Positions 18,939-28,456 of a stretch of DNA of 64,000 bases are shown in pieces. Origin of the DNA: SZUA-36 sp963801195 (GTDB lineage Bacteria > Pseudomonadota > Gammaproteobacteria > Xanthomonadales > SZUA-36); NCBI GenBank assembly GCA_963801195.1, contig CAWDDX010000006.1:1-64000 (forward strand), read 5' to 3'. The notes beneath the pieces were generated by a model. The model was not told where the DNA came from. It searched no databases and saw only the letters and a program-made list of their open reading frames with translations. Positions within the stretch are counted from its first letter, which is position 1; each line of letters starts with the position of its first letter. A program made the position numbers and the translations under genes.

Positions 18939-19778
18939 TTACGCCTTTGCAACGATCATGCTGAAATCCGCCGCGCGCGCCGAATGGGTCAATGCGCCCA
19001 CGCTGATGACATCCACACCGGGCAGGGCGTAGGTTGCCAGGGTATCCAGGTTGACCCCACCCGAAATCTCGATGATCGCTGCCCCGTTAATCAGCTCGAC
19101 GGCCAGCTTGATCTGGTAGGGCGTCATATTGTCCAGCATGATGATTTCGGCACCGGCTTGCAGGGCTTCCTTGACATCATCCAAAGTTTCCGTTTCGACC
19201 TCTATCTTCGCGCAATGCGGCGCAAACTCACGCGCCAGATTCACCGCCTTTGCAAGCGACCCTGCCGCCGTAATATGGTTTTCCTTGATCAGCACGTGTT
19301 CGCCAAGCGATGAGCGGTGATTGAAACAACCGCCGCAGCGTACCGCGTATTTTTCCAGGGCCCGCCAGCCGGGCGTGGTTTTCCGCGTATCGACAATGCG
19401 CACACCTGTCCCGGTGCTCTTTGCTGCCTCGGCAAACCGCCCTGAAAGGGTGGCGATGCCCGACAGCCGTTGCAGGAAGTTCAAAGCGGTCCGTTCAGCG
19501 GTCAGCAGTGAAATCGTCGGACCCGAAACCGCCAGGACGGCGCCGTCTTTGCTGACGTGTTCACCGTCGCTGGTCAAAAGGTCCGTTTTAACGGCCGGGT
19601 CGACCCGTTGGAAAACACGTTTTGCGATATCAAGCCCGCAGACAACCATGTCTTCGCGCGCCAGGATCCGTGCCTGGGAAACGTGCCCTGCGGGAAATAT
19701 GCTCTGACTGGTGAGGTCGCCAAATGCGGCGTCCTCCTCGAGGGCAAGATCGATCAGGGTGTCAATTCTGGGCAGCAT
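18939..19778 (-). CDS. nadC: nicotinate-nucleotide pyrophosphorylase (carboxylating) NadC
   Basis: Converts quinolinate and PRPP to nicotinate mononucleotide, the third step of de novo NAD synthesis. The body shows EEDAAFGDLTSQ, LTAERTALNFLQRLSGIAT, DTRKTTPGWRALEKYAVRCGG and IEVETETLDDVKEAL, all typical. As the sequence stands it is joined in frame to NadA. The natural start is the ATG at 19778 (MLPRIDTLIDLA), giving 279 residues, the normal length. NadA's own stop lies 14 bases inside this gene, so the true relation is an overlapping operon. Confidence 0.92.
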   Translation of the reverse strand: MLPRIDTLIDLALEEDAAFGDLTSQSIFPAGHVSQARILAREDMVVCGLDIAKRVFQRVDPAVKTDLLTSDGEHVSKDGAVLAVSGPTISLLTAERTALNFLQRLSGIATLSGRFAEAAKSTGTGVRIVDTRKTTPGWRALEKYAVRCGGCFNHRSSLGEHVLIKENHITAAGSLAKAVNLAREFAPHCAKIEVETETLDDVKEALQAGAEIIMLDNMTPYQIKLAVELINGAAIIEISGGVNLDTLATYALPGVDVISVGALTHSARAADFSMIVAKA

Positions 19779-20817
19779 ATTCAAACATCCTTTCAATACA
19801 CCGGGTTGCGCGTTCGGCTCAGGTCGTCTGTCGAGGGTAATGACCTGTTCAGGTTTCGGGTCCTTCAGCGCATCGCGAATCTTGACCAGCGTGTTCATTT
19901 TCATATACGGACAAAGCCTGCAACCACCGATAAAATTTTTCTCCGGATCCTCGACCGCCAGCCGGCTGACCAGGCCGCATTCGGTCAACATCAGGAAGTA
20001 GGGCGCCTCGGTAGTTTTGACATATTTCATCATCTCGCCGGTGCTGCCGAGAAAGTCCACCTGTTCGGCGACCTCCTGTGTGCACTCCGGGTGGGCGACA
20101 ATTTTCAAACCCGGGAAGGTTTTGCGCGCCTCGGCAATTTGTGCCGTGGTGAATTCCTCGTGGACGATACAGGTACCGTCGGACGAAATGATTTCCTTTT
20201 CAACACCGCGCCGCGCCAGTTCCTTGCGTATGTTGTCGGCCATCAGGCGGTCCGGCACAAATATGATGCGTTTTTGCGGTAGCCTGGCCATGATGTTGTA
20301 GACGTTGCCGGAGGTCACACAGACATCGGATTCGGCTTTGACCTCCGCCGTGCTGTTGATGTAGCAGACGACGGCGGCATCGGGGTACATGGCTTTCATG
20401 CTGCGGACATCGGCGCCGCTGATCGAATCCGCCAGGCTGCAACCGGAATTCCGGTCAGGCACGACCACCAGGGCGTTGGGAGACAGGATTTTGGCGGTTT
20501 CCGCCATGAACACGACACCGGCGAACAATGATGACATCCGCCTGTGCCTGCCTTGCCTTGTCCGCGAGAAAGTAGGAATCACCCTTGAAATCGCCAACCC
20601 CGTAAACAATTTCCGGTTCGACATAGGAGTGGGCGAGAATCACCGCGTTCTTTTCTTTCTTCAGCTGGTTGATTTCGAGCGTCAGCGGTGCGATTTCCCT
20701 GCAGGTTTCGATATTCCACTTGCGCCCGGCGCTGCACTCCACGTGTATCAGCGACCGCAGCAGACGAAGCGCTTCGTCTTCGATCGGGTCGGTGATTTTT
20801 GATGCCTGGTTCTTCAT
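19762..20817 (-). CDS. nadA: quinolinate synthase NadA (frameshifted)
   Basis: An iron-sulfur enzyme that condenses iminoaspartate with dihydroxyacetone phosphate to quinolinate. Visible are NAVILAHSYVEPEIV, YFLADKARQAQADVII, FAGVVFMAETAKILSP, a Cys in AVVCYINS, MLTECGLVSRL and GGCRLCPYMKMN. Cysteines in the last two are expected cluster ligands. An extra base near 20526 splits the N-terminal 100 residues from the rest. Two more near 19817-19828 merge its end with NadC. Removing them gives the ending LAERATRCIERMFEYAAQN with a stop at 19762. The start is ATG 20817. It is the first gene of nadA-nadC-nadB, 160 bases after dsrN. Confidence 0.9.
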
Positions 20818-20977
20818 AAGTCGACTTGTATGCTATTAAAAATTTGCCCGGGTGGCGTGCGCGGTTCGATCATTATCTACGAACCGGATCGCCACCACCA
20901 ATATCTGGTTGACAACTGATATTTGGATTAATTGCGCACTTGCAAGCCCCCGGGTCGGAAAAGAATCGCTCGCGGGC
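20818..20977. other. dsrN-nadA spacer
   Basis: A 160-bp spacer between the last dsr gene and nadA. It may contain the nadA promoter and perhaps a terminator for dsr, but I see no clear hairpin with a T tract. Read-through from dsr into nad genes cannot be excluded. Confidence 0.4.
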
Positions 20978-22399
20978 TTATTTTGTGCGTGGGTTTGACT
21001 TGCTGCGCACGAACGCCACGAATCGTTCGACCCACGGGTTGGTGGCGGTATTGCGGTGATGTGCAAACCCGGCCAGCAGGTTGTTGACGACCAGGCCGTC
21101 ATGGTCCCCGTCGATTCCGGTGCCACGTTTCACCCGGTAGGCGAAGACGGGGTTTTCAGCGAGGTTTTGCAGACCCGCATAATGAAACTCGTGAACCGGG
21201 ATGACACTTGCATTGCTGTCGATGGCATGGGCAGCTTGCGGCCAGGGACTTTTGCCAGATTCTTCGATCAGCATATAACCCCTGCCTTGCGGGCGCTCTC
21301 CGACCACGGTATCAGCGGCCACGGCCCCAACCATATCGCAACTCTGGCCGCGCCAGCTGATGCTTCGCGACAGGTACATCAGTCCGCCGCACTCGGCATA
21401 GGCGGGTTTTCCCGCGGCCAGTGCCTCGCGTATGTCCTTCATCAGACCCCGGTTGGCGGTCAGTGCTTCCAGGTGGGTTTCGGGAAACCCGCCGCCGATG
21501 AACAGGCCATCGGCTTCGGGAAGATGAGCGTCTTTGAGCGTGTCGAAAGGTACGAGTTCCGCACCCGCACGCGCAAACGCGTCGAGATCATCCGGATAAT
21601 AAAAACCAAAGGCGGCGTCACGTGCGATGGCAATGCGCACCTTCGGCATGGTCGCGGAGAACTGCGGGTTGAACCGTTCGGTGCCCCCTTCCTTGCCCGC
21701 CGGCCTTGCGGCGGTATGTGCAATTTCTATAACACGATCGAGGTCGACGCCAAGCATCACGGCCCTTGCGAGGCGTGAAATCGTGGTCTCAGCTGCCCTG
21801 TGTCCACTGGTCTCGTTCGCGGGTATCAGGCCGAGGTGCCGTTCGGGGATCTCAAGCGCAGCGTCACGTCCGATGGCCCCCAGTACCCGTGCATCGGTAT
21901 ATCGCTCCAATGCGGCCCGTAACTTGGTCTCGTGTCGTGCACCACCCACCTTGTTCAGTATTACGCCGCCGATATTGACCTGCGGGTCAAAATCGAGATA
22001 GCCGCGGATCAGCGGTGCAATACCCCGTGTGATGCCGGTGGTATCGATGACCAGCACGACCGGCGCCGCCAGCAGGATCGCCAGTGCCGCGTTGCTGTCC
22101 GTGCCCTCGACGTCGATCCCGTCGAACAAACCCTTGTTGCCTTCGATCAGACCGATGGATGTCCCGTCCATGTGCGCGCTGAAGGTGGAGATAATCTCCT
22201 CGTGGCTCTGGATGAAAAAATCGAGGTTGTAGCAGGGTCTGCGGGCAGCGCGCGAGAGCCACAACGGGTCGATATAGTCGGGGCCTTTCTTGTAGGGTTG
22301 CACGCTCAGCCCGCGTTGCACCAGGGCGGCCGTCAGCCCGATTGAAACAGTGGTCTTACCCGAAGACTTATGCGCGGCAGCGATGTACAGGTGGGCCAT
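20978..22399 (-). CDS. dsrN: siroheme amidase DsrN (CobB/CbiA family)
   Basis: A 473-residue glutamine-dependent amidotransferase of the cobyrinate a,c-diamide synthase family. In dsr operons DsrN is believed to amidate siroheme for DsrAB. The N-terminal ATPase domain has the P-loop HKSSGKTTVSIGL and NKGLFDG. The C-terminal class I glutaminase-like domain has the nucleophile region AYAECGGLMYLS and the late histidine in VIPVHEFHYA. There are no cobalamin genes nearby and it is last in the dsr operon, 26 bases after dsrP, which supports the siroheme role over cobalamin synthesis. The frame is intact. Confidence 0.9.
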   Translation of the reverse strand: MAHLYIAAAHKSSGKTTVSIGLTAALVQRGLSVQPYKKGPDYIDPLWLSRAARRPCYNLDFFIQSHEEIISTFSAHMDGTSIGLIEGNKGLFDGIDVEGTDSNAALAILLAAPVVLVIDTTGITRGIAPLIRGYLDFDPQVNIGGVILNKVGGARHETKLRAALERYTDARVLGAIGRDAALEIPERHLGLIPANETSGHRAAETTISRLARAVMLGVDLDRVIEIAHTAARPAGKEGGTERFNPQFSATMPKVRIAIARDAAFGFYYPDDLDAFARAGAELVPFDTLKDAHLPEADGLFIGGGFPETHLEALTANRGLMKDIREALAAGKPAYAECGGLMYLSRSISWRGQSCDMVGAVAADTVVGERPQGRGYMLIEESGKSPWPQAAHAIDSNASVIPVHEFHYAGLQNLAENPVFAYRVKRGTGIDGDHDGLVVNNLLAGFAHHRNTATNPWVERFVAFVRSKSNPRTK

Positions 22400-22425
22400 G
22401 GGATTTGCACCTTGAAACGCAGCCG

Positions 22426-23679
22426 TTATGGCCGGCTGGTGACCGCTTCGTGGTGCGGGTCAATGGCGGCATCGGCCAGTGAACCGGGCAGAAAGCGCAG
22501 CACCTTGAGTCCGAACAGAACGATCAATCCCGCCAGTGCCACCCCCCCCAGACCGAGGCCGATTTCGGGAAGGCTTGGTGCGTAGCTTGCAATCGTACCG
22601 TCGAAGAAGCTGGAAGTTACCTGCATGCCCGGAAACAGTTCCAGCGGATAGGCCTGACCACCGATAACGATGACATAAACCTGCGCAAAACCGCCGATAA
22701 TGACCAGGACGGATGCAGCGATTGCATTGCGGTTTGATCCCGGTACCGCGGGCCGGAATACGAGGAACATGGGGACTATCCCGCCCAGGATAACCTGCCC
22801 AACCCAGAACAAAAGGGTGTAGATACCGCCGTCCACCAGTATGAAACGCTCAACACCGGTATGTTCGGCCGCGTACAGATTGGCCAGGTGTTGAACGGCA
22901 GTAAAATAGAGCACGGCGGCGGCGAACACACCGAGCAGACGGCTGAGCTTGCGCATCACGGCTGCGCCGATTTCGCGTTCGGTGCCACGACAGGCGGCCA
23001 GCAGTATAAGGATATAGATGGCCAGTCCGAATGAAAAAGACATCGCGACAAACAACGGGGCCATGATTGCAGCGTCATAGGCTTCACGCGCGACCAGGAA
23101 GCCGAATATGGAACCGGTACCGGTCGTCAGTATCAGCCGCCAGATAAAGGCGACCAAACCGGCCGGCTTTGCGTAGCGGTTCATTCGCCTTTCCATCTGC
23201 AACCACAGGTAGACCGCGACGATCAGCATGAAACCGATGTAGAGAAAAATATTCCACGCAAATATCGATTTGAAATTATAGTGGGTCATCGCAACGATCA
23301 GACGATCGGGACGACCCAGATCGAGCACCAGGATCACCAACCCCCCGATCAGCAGGGCAATTGCCAGAAGGCCCGATAGCCGTCCCAGCGGTTTGTATAG
23401 CGGTTTACCGAACACCGTGCCGATTGATGCGACATTCAAAGCGCCGGACGCTGCGACGATCAGGAAAATGGCAAAAACGTGCGGCATACCCCAGACGATC
23501 TGGTTGCTCATGCCGGTGACATAATGACCGTTGTGTTCCATGTAGAACGCGCAGGCTAACGCCGACAAAAGGAACACCACGAGAAGTGAGGCCAGTGCGT
23601 AAAACCGTGTGCTGTCGCCTTTGATTTCGCTGTATATGATTCGCTTCACGGCATGTTTCCAGTCAATGGTTGCACTCAA
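22426..23679 (-). CDS. dsrP: DsrP, NrfD-like integral membrane subunit
   Basis: The quinone-interacting membrane subunit of DsrMKJOP. It is about 417 residues with roughly ten hydrophobic helices. Characteristic stretches are YMEHNGHYVTGMSNQIVWG, HVFAIFLIVAASGALNVAS and LDLGRPDRLIVAMTHYNFKS. In the given sequence it is fused in frame to DsrO. The likely own start is TTG at 23679, overlapping the DsrO stop (TTGA). The C-terminus ends EAVTSRP. It is followed closely by dsrN. Confidence 0.9.
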   Translation of the reverse strand: MSATIDWKHAVKRIIYSEIKGDSTRFYALASLLVVFLLSALACAFYMEHNGHYVTGMSNQIVWGMPHVFAIFLIVAASGALNVASIGTVFGKPLYKPLGRLSGLLAIALLIGGLVILVLDLGRPDRLIVAMTHYNFKSIFAWNIFLYIGFMLIVAVYLWLQMERRMNRYAKPAGLVAFIWRLILTTGTGSIFGFLVAREAYDAAIMAPLFVAMSFSFGLAIYILILLAACRGTEREIGAAVMRKLSRLLGVFAAAVLYFTAVQHLANLYAAEHTGVERFILVDGGIYTLLFWVGQVILGGIVPMFLVFRPAVPGSNRNAIAASVLVIIGGFAQVYVIVIGGQAYPLELFPGMQVTSSFFDGTIASYAPSLPEIGLGLGGVALAGLIVLFGLKVLRFLPGSLADAAIDPHHEAVTSRP

Positions 23680-24462
23680 AGGTTCCTGTAGCGTATGCCC
23701 GGGGTTGAGTCCGAGATCAGCCCGGATTTGCTGTGTTGCATACATGGCGACACGTTTCGAAATCTCGCTGTCAGGATCGTTCAGGTCACCGAACAACATG
23801 GCGCCGCCACCTGTATCGGAACAGGCTTCCACGCAGGCGGGCTGGCGGTCCTCATCGATGCGGTGGACACACAGCGTGCAGCTTTCGACCGTGCCCTTGC
23901 CCCTCGGTGCGTAGGGTTTCTGGTCCTCGAGAGATTCATGTACAAACGAACGTGCCTTGTATGGACAGGCCATCATGCAATAACGGCAACCGATACAGGT
24001 GTGCTTATTGACCAGCACGATGCCGTCGGCGCGTTTGAATGAAGCACCGGTCGGGCAGACATCCACGCATGGAGGGTCCTCACAGTGCTGACACATCACC
24101 GGCAACGACTGGCTGGAACCGGTATGCGGATTGCTGATCTCGACCTTTCTTATCCACTGCGCATCGGTTTCCGGTCGGCCGAATCCGTGCAGTCCATTCT
24201 CCTTTGCGCAGGCGGAAACGCAGTCATCACAACCGCTGTCGCAACGGCCCAGGTCGATCAGCATACCCCAGCGCACTGCGCTTGAGGCCGCTGCTTCGGC
24301 CGGTTTTGCATTGACCGCAGAGGACTTGCTGATTCCGTATAGCATCACCCCCGGTGCGAGTGCTACCCCCGCCGCGGCGGCAACGGCGCTGAGGAAGCTG
24401 CGCCGCGCCGGATCGAAGCCGGGTGTGTCAGTGGTGCGCTTGTTTTTCGCTTTGTCGTTCAT
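23676..24462 (-). CDS. dsrO: DsrO, periplasmic ferredoxin-like subunit (one frameshift)
   Basis: A periplasmic iron-sulfur electron carrier of DsrMKJOP. A twin-arginine signal (PARRSFLSAVAAAAGVAL) directs folded export. Cysteine clusters for several [4Fe-4S] centres follow: CDSGCDDCVSAC, CQHCEDPPCVDVCP, CIGCRYCMMACPYKAR and CTLCVHR. One extra base in the GGGG run at 23701-23704 shifts the frame near the end. With it removed the protein ends GLNPGIRYRNL and stops at 23676, the normal size of about 260 residues. The apparent DsrO-DsrP fusion is therefore not real. dsrJ lies 3 bases upstream. Confidence 0.9.
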
Positions 24463-24465
24463 CGT

Positions 24466-24927
24466 TTACCCGGAACCGTTTACCGCAGCCTTATGTGCAA
24501 CCTCGCCGCTCACCTGGTGATCGGCAGGTAAATCCCCCGCGTCCGGGCGCGACGCGTGGCATTCGAAACAATCGATGCTAACGGCGGCATAATCGTGGCA
24601 GGAGCGGCAAAAGTGTGACGGACTGTCAACCGTGACAGGCACCGCGTCCGGGCCATAAACCACGTGGCAGCCTAAACATTCCGTAAGACTGTACTTCGGA
24701 CTGCGCACACCTTTGAGCATGGTTTCATCACGCTGGTGCTTGAGGAGGTCCATATGGTTGCGCCGCATGAATTCAGTGTCCTCGACACAACGATCACCCC
24801 GGCCCTCGGGGATGACCGGCAGCAGCGCATTTTGGGTCGCGGCAGGTTCGCCTGCGCAAACCGCGATGCCGGAACCGGCCATTCCAAACAACAGGAACAA
24901 CAGCAGGCCCGTGCGGCGCAGGCGCAT
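24466..24927 (-). CDS. dsrJ: DsrJ, periplasmic triheme cytochrome c
   Basis: A 153-residue exported triheme cytochrome of DsrMKJOP. The N-terminal hydrophobic segment (about residues 7-25) serves as signal or anchor. Three heme sites are visible: CLGCH, CRSCH and CFECH. The cysteine in GDRCVEDTEFM, before the heme motifs, matches the conserved residue that in Allochromatium DsrJ is an unusual axial heme ligand. It is separated from dsrL and dsrO by 3 bases on each side, so it is translated with them. Confidence 0.93.
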   Translation of the reverse strand: MRLRRTGLLLFLLFGMAGSGIAVCAGEPAATQNALLPVIPEGRGDRCVEDTEFMRRNHMDLLKHQRDETMLKGVRSPKYSLTECLGCHVVYGPDAVPVTVDSPSHFCRSCHDYAAVSIDCFECHASRPDAGDLPADHQVSGEVAHKAAVNGSG

Positions 24928-24930
24928 GGT

Positions 24931-26859
24931 TTATTCTCCCAGCCCCATCTGTATATAACCCGATGGGCAAACATCCTCGCAAATATGGCAACCGATACAT
25001 TTCGTATAATCGGTATCCACGTAGCGGCCCATGGTCGAGTCTGTTTTCTTGACCCTGAATATGGCGTCCTGCGGGCAAAATATGACACAGTTATCGCACT
25101 CAAAACACATACCGCAACTCATGCAGCGGCCGGCTTCCTTTTTGGCCTCCTCTTCCGTCAGGCCCTCGATGCGTTCACCGAAAGAACCCAGCACCGACTC
25201 AGCGGTGATCGTGCTCTCCTTGCGCTTGTATCTTGCTTCGTACTTGAAGTGTCCCAGGAATAACTCATCCGCCGGTGCGATTTCCACAAACGAACGGTCT
25301 TCGTAATTGTGTATTGCATAGTCGGAAGAATCGGTGCCGCGATCCTGGACGTGCGGGTATTCGCTGGGCGCGTGACCTGTTTCCCTCAACTTGTCGAGCA
25401 GATGGAAGTGATGCACGTCCACCCTGGGCCGTTTTGAGGGTTCTGTACCGGCCAGGAATTTACCAATGCCCTCGGCAGCGATGGAGGCCTGGCCGATCGC
25501 GGTCGTCAGCAGGTGAGGCCTGATGATATCGCCGCCGACAAACAGGTCGGGGTGGTTCTTGACGCGATAGAAGCCGTCGGCATCGATCAATCCGCGACCG
25601 CTGTCGAGTTCCTCGAAACCGCTGAGATCACCGCGTTGACCGATGGCAGAAACCAGCAGGTCACATTCGAGTTCCGTTTCGCTGCCCTCGACAGTGACCA
25701 TCTTGCCGCTTGACCAGTCGGTTTTGATGACACGCACGCCCCTCGCCCTGCCATCATCACCCAGCAGCACTTCCACCGGCAGCAGTCCGGGTCTGATTGT
25801 CACGCCTTCCTGGGTCACATGATGGACTTCCGTTTTCGTGGCCGGCATGATCTCGGCAGATTCACGGGAGATCAGCGTGACATCGGCACCCTGGCGGTGG
25901 GCGACCTCGGCCACGTCGTGTGCCATGTAGCCCATGACGACGTTTTCAGGCCGGTCACGCTCGCGTTGGTGTTCGATATGGCCCAGCCGGCGGGCGACCG
26001 CGGCCACGTCCATCGAGGTATCGCCGCCGCCGACCACCAGCACTTTACCGGCAGTGTGCTTCAGCCGGCCGTCATTGAACGCCTGCAGGAAGGCGACACC
26101 GCTGATCACGTTTGGCGCGTCGCCGCCAGGCACCGGCAGGGCCATGCCGGACTGGGCGCCGAGCGCGATAAACACGGCGTCAAATTGCGAACGCAGTTCG
26201 TTAAAAGAAATATCCTTGCCGATATGGGTATTGGTGCGGACTTCAACGCCGAGATCGAGAATGCGTTGAATCTCGCCATCGAGAACCTTGTCCGGCACGC
26301 GGTAGCCGGGGATGCCGTAGCGCATCATGCCGCCGAGCAATTCCTGTCTTTCAAACACCGTGCAGGCGTGGCCCATGCGACGCAGATGGTAGGCGCAGGC
26401 AAGACCCGCAACACCGCTGCCGATGACCGCAACCTTCTTGCCGGTGTCGGGGCCCGGGGAATGCAGCTTCAGACCGTGCTCGAGGCCGTAGTCACCGATA
26501 AATTGTTCCACCGAATTGATACCGACGTGGTCCTCGACCTCGTTGCGGTTGCAGCCGTCTTCACACGGCGCGGGACAAACCCGTCCCATGATGGCCGGGA
26601 ATGGATTGGCGTCGGTCACACGGTTGAATGCATATTCCTGCCAGGGCTTGCCTTCGGGTGGTTTTTCGATACCGCGAACGATGTTCAGCCAACCGCGGAT
26701 ATCCTCGCCTGATGGACAACTGGCCTGGCATGGCGGGGCGCGGTGAACGTAGGTCGGGCACTTGTGTGAGTGGTCCGCCTCGAAAATTTCTTCCACCCAG
26801 GGCCGGTGTTCGTGGTCGCCATCCTTGAAGCGGCGTTTAGTCAGAAGTTTCTCATTCAT
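24931..26859 (-). CDS. dsrL: DsrL, iron-sulfur flavoprotein NAD(P)H oxidoreductase
   Basis: A 642-residue cytoplasmic oxidoreductase related to glutamate synthase small subunits. In sulfur oxidisers it accepts electrons from DsrAB and passes them to NAD(P). The N-terminus holds a cluster region (CPTYVHRAPPCQASCP and GRVCPAPCEDGCNR). Two dinucleotide sites follow: FAD GSGVAGLACAYHLR and NAD(P) VVGGGDTSMDVAAVARRLG. The C-terminal ferredoxin domain carries CIGCHICEDVCPSGY, preceded by CMSCGMCFECDNCVIFCP. The carboxy-terminal ferredoxin is the hallmark of DsrL. It lies 52 bases after dsrK and 3 bases before dsrJ. Confidence 0.95.
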   Translation of the reverse strand: MNEKLLTKRRFKDGDHEHRPWVEEIFEADHSHKCPTYVHRAPPCQASCPSGEDIRGWLNIVRGIEKPPEGKPWQEYAFNRVTDANPFPAIMGRVCPAPCEDGCNRNEVEDHVGINSVEQFIGDYGLEHGLKLHSPGPDTGKKVAVIGSGVAGLACAYHLRRMGHACTVFERQELLGGMMRYGIPGYRVPDKVLDGEIQRILDLGVEVRTNTHIGKDISFNELRSQFDAVFIALGAQSGMALPVPGGDAPNVISGVAFLQAFNDGRLKHTAGKVLVVGGGDTSMDVAAVARRLGHIEHQRERDRPENVVMGYMAHDVAEVAHRQGADVTLISRESAEIMPATKTEVHHVTQEGVTIRPGLLPVEVLLGDDGRARGVRVIKTDWSSGKMVTVEGSETELECDLLVSAIGQRGDLSGFEELDSGRGLIDADGFYRVKNHPDLFVGGDIIRPHLLTTAIGQASIAAEGIGKFLAGTEPSKRPRVDVHHFHLLDKLRETGHAPSEYPHVQDRGTDSSDYAIHNYEDRSFVEIAPADELFLGHFKYEARYKRKESTITAESVLGSFGERIEGLTEEEAKKEAGRCMSCGMCFECDNCVIFCPQDAIFRVKKTDSTMGRYVDTDYTKCIGCHICEDVCPSGYIQMGLGE

Positions 26860-26911
26860 TGCGTCATCTTCCCGCGCTTGAATCGCGCTCGGTAGTCATT
26901 GTAAACAGCCC

Positions 26912-28453
26912 TCATACGGTGGCCGTGTTTTCCACCGGTCCGGCATCGTCTTCGGACTCGCTGCCAATCTGGCCGTCGAGGACAATGGCGTTGGAAACCA
27001 GTTGGTGCAGGCTGACGATGCGGTCCATGTCGATGCCGTACTTTGGCATCACCTTGGAGAACTGCGATTTGCAGATCGCACAGATCGCGGCCATGTGCGT
27101 GACGCCGTGTTCCTCGACCACTTCCTGCAGCGCCTGCATCCGTGGTGAGGCGCCCTTGGTCCTTATTTCCATCAGGTCATCGGTCAGCAGGCCACCACCG
27201 CCGCCGCAGCAAAACGTGCCTTCCCTGATGGTATCGGCGGCCATATCGACGAAGTTGTTGCACACCGCCCTGATGATGGCGCGTGGAATCTCGAACTGCC
27301 CGCCGGGGCTGTCACCCATTCGCGAGCCCCGCGCAACATTGCACGAGTCGTGAAACGTCAGGGTCATATGATCGTTGGCGGATTTGTCCAGGTTCAGTTC
27401 GCCCTTCTGGATCAGGTCCCAGGTGAATTCGCAGATGTGCTGCGGAACCGGGTAGGCGGGATCGAGAAAATCGAAAGGACCCGCCAGCGTGTTCATGAAA
27501 CTGTAGGCTACGCGCCACGCGTGTCCGCACTCGCCAAAAATGATGCGTTTGACGCCCAGGTCCTGGGCGGCCTTACGGATGCGTTCAGCGACCAGTTTCA
27601 TCTGCTCGTAGGAACCGATAAACATCGCGAAGTTGGCCGCCTCCGAGGCATAGGAACTGATGGTCCAACTGACGCCCGCGTGGTGGAAAACCTTGGCGTA
27701 GCCGATCAGGCCGTCGACGTGTGGTTCCGCAAAAAAGTCGGCGCTGGGTGTCACCAGCAGGATATCCGCGCCCTTCACGTTAAGCGGCAGTTTGACCGCC
27801 ACGCCGGTTTCTTCCTCGATGTCTTCCTCGAGTCCTTCCAGCGTGTTGGCCAGCGCCGCCTCGGGCAGACCCAGGTTATTGCCGATCTTGTGGACCTTGC
27901 CAAGGATTTCGTTGCAGTATTTCTGACCTTTGCCGATGTGGTCCATGATCTCGCGTGCGGCCATGGAAATCTCGGCGGTGTCGATGCCATACGGACAGTA
28001 GACGGAACAACGACGGCACTGCGAACACTGGTGGAAGTAGCTGTACCATTCGTCCAGCACGTCCCTGGTCAGGTCTTCGGCACCCACCAGTTTGGGGAAA
28101 TACTTACCGGCAAATGTAAAATAGCGGCGATAGATTTTACGTAACAGGTCCTGGCGTGCGACCGGCATATTCTTCGGGTCACCTGTGCCGAGAAAATAAT
28201 GGCATTTGTCGGTGCATGCGCCGCATTTTACACAGCCGTCCATGTAAACCTGCAGGGCCCGCGACTTTTTCAGCAGTTCACCAAACTTTTCGATGGCCCT
28301 GGCCTGCCAGTCATCGACCAGTTCACCCGGGAAGCCCAGTGCTTCCTGGTGCGCCGGCGCCGCCGGGTAGGGTGCTGAATCTTTCATTACACCCGGTTTG
28401 AGGGAGGGGACCTCAAACAGGGTATTGATCTGAATGGTGTCGAATTCTGCCAC
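26912..28453 (-). CDS. dsrK: DsrK, HdrD-like catalytic subunit of DsrMKJOP
   Basis: A 513-residue iron-sulfur protein at the cytoplasmic face, related to HdrD. It handles the DsrC disulfide/trisulfide and exchanges electrons with DsrM. Two N-terminal cluster motifs (CVKCGACTDKCHY and CSQCRRCSVYCPYG) are followed by CCG-domain cysteines in GECGHAWR, FHDSCNVAR, FCCGGGGG and ICAICKSQF, which would hold the catalytic noncubane-type cluster. There are no membrane segments. dsrM ends 3 bases upstream. Confidence 0.95.
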   Translation of the reverse strand: MAEFDTIQINTLFEVPSLKPGVMKDSAPYPAAPAHQEALGFPGELVDDWQARAIEKFGELLKKSRALQVYMDGCVKCGACTDKCHYFLGTGDPKNMPVARQDLLRKIYRRYFTFAGKYFPKLVGAEDLTRDVLDEWYSYFHQCSQCRRCSVYCPYGIDTAEISMAAREIMDHIGKGQKYCNEILGKVHKIGNNLGLPEAALANTLEGLEEDIEEETGVAVKLPLNVKGADILLVTPSADFFAEPHVDGLIGYAKVFHHAGVSWTISSYASEAANFAMFIGSYEQMKLVAERIRKAAQDLGVKRIIFGECGHAWRVAYSFMNTLAGPFDFLDPAYPVPQHICEFTWDLIQKGELNLDKSANDHMTLTFHDSCNVARGSRMGDSPGGQFEIPRAIIRAVCNNFVDMAADTIREGTFCCGGGGGLLTDDLMEIRTKGASPRMQALQEVVEEHGVTHMAAICAICKSQFSKVMPKYGIDMDRIVSLHQLVSNAIVLDGQIGSESEDDAGPVENTATV

Positions 28454-28456
28454 TAT

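Noticed and set aside
18939..20624. Apparent NadA-NadC fusion protein (561 codons)
   Set aside because: In another frame the NadA C-terminus reads AERATRCIERMFEYAAQN and stops at 19762, and NadC has its own ATG at 19778. The fusion comes from indels near 19817-19828.
20978..22399. Cobalamin biosynthesis gene cobB/cbiA
   Set aside because: The family is the same, but there are no cobalamin neighbours and the gene is the last member of the dsr operon, so DsrN is the better call.
22426..24462. Apparent DsrO-DsrP fusion protein (678 codons)
   Set aside because: Dropping one G from the run at 23701-23704 ends DsrO with GIRYRNL and a stop at 23676. DsrP can start at the overlapping TTG 23679.
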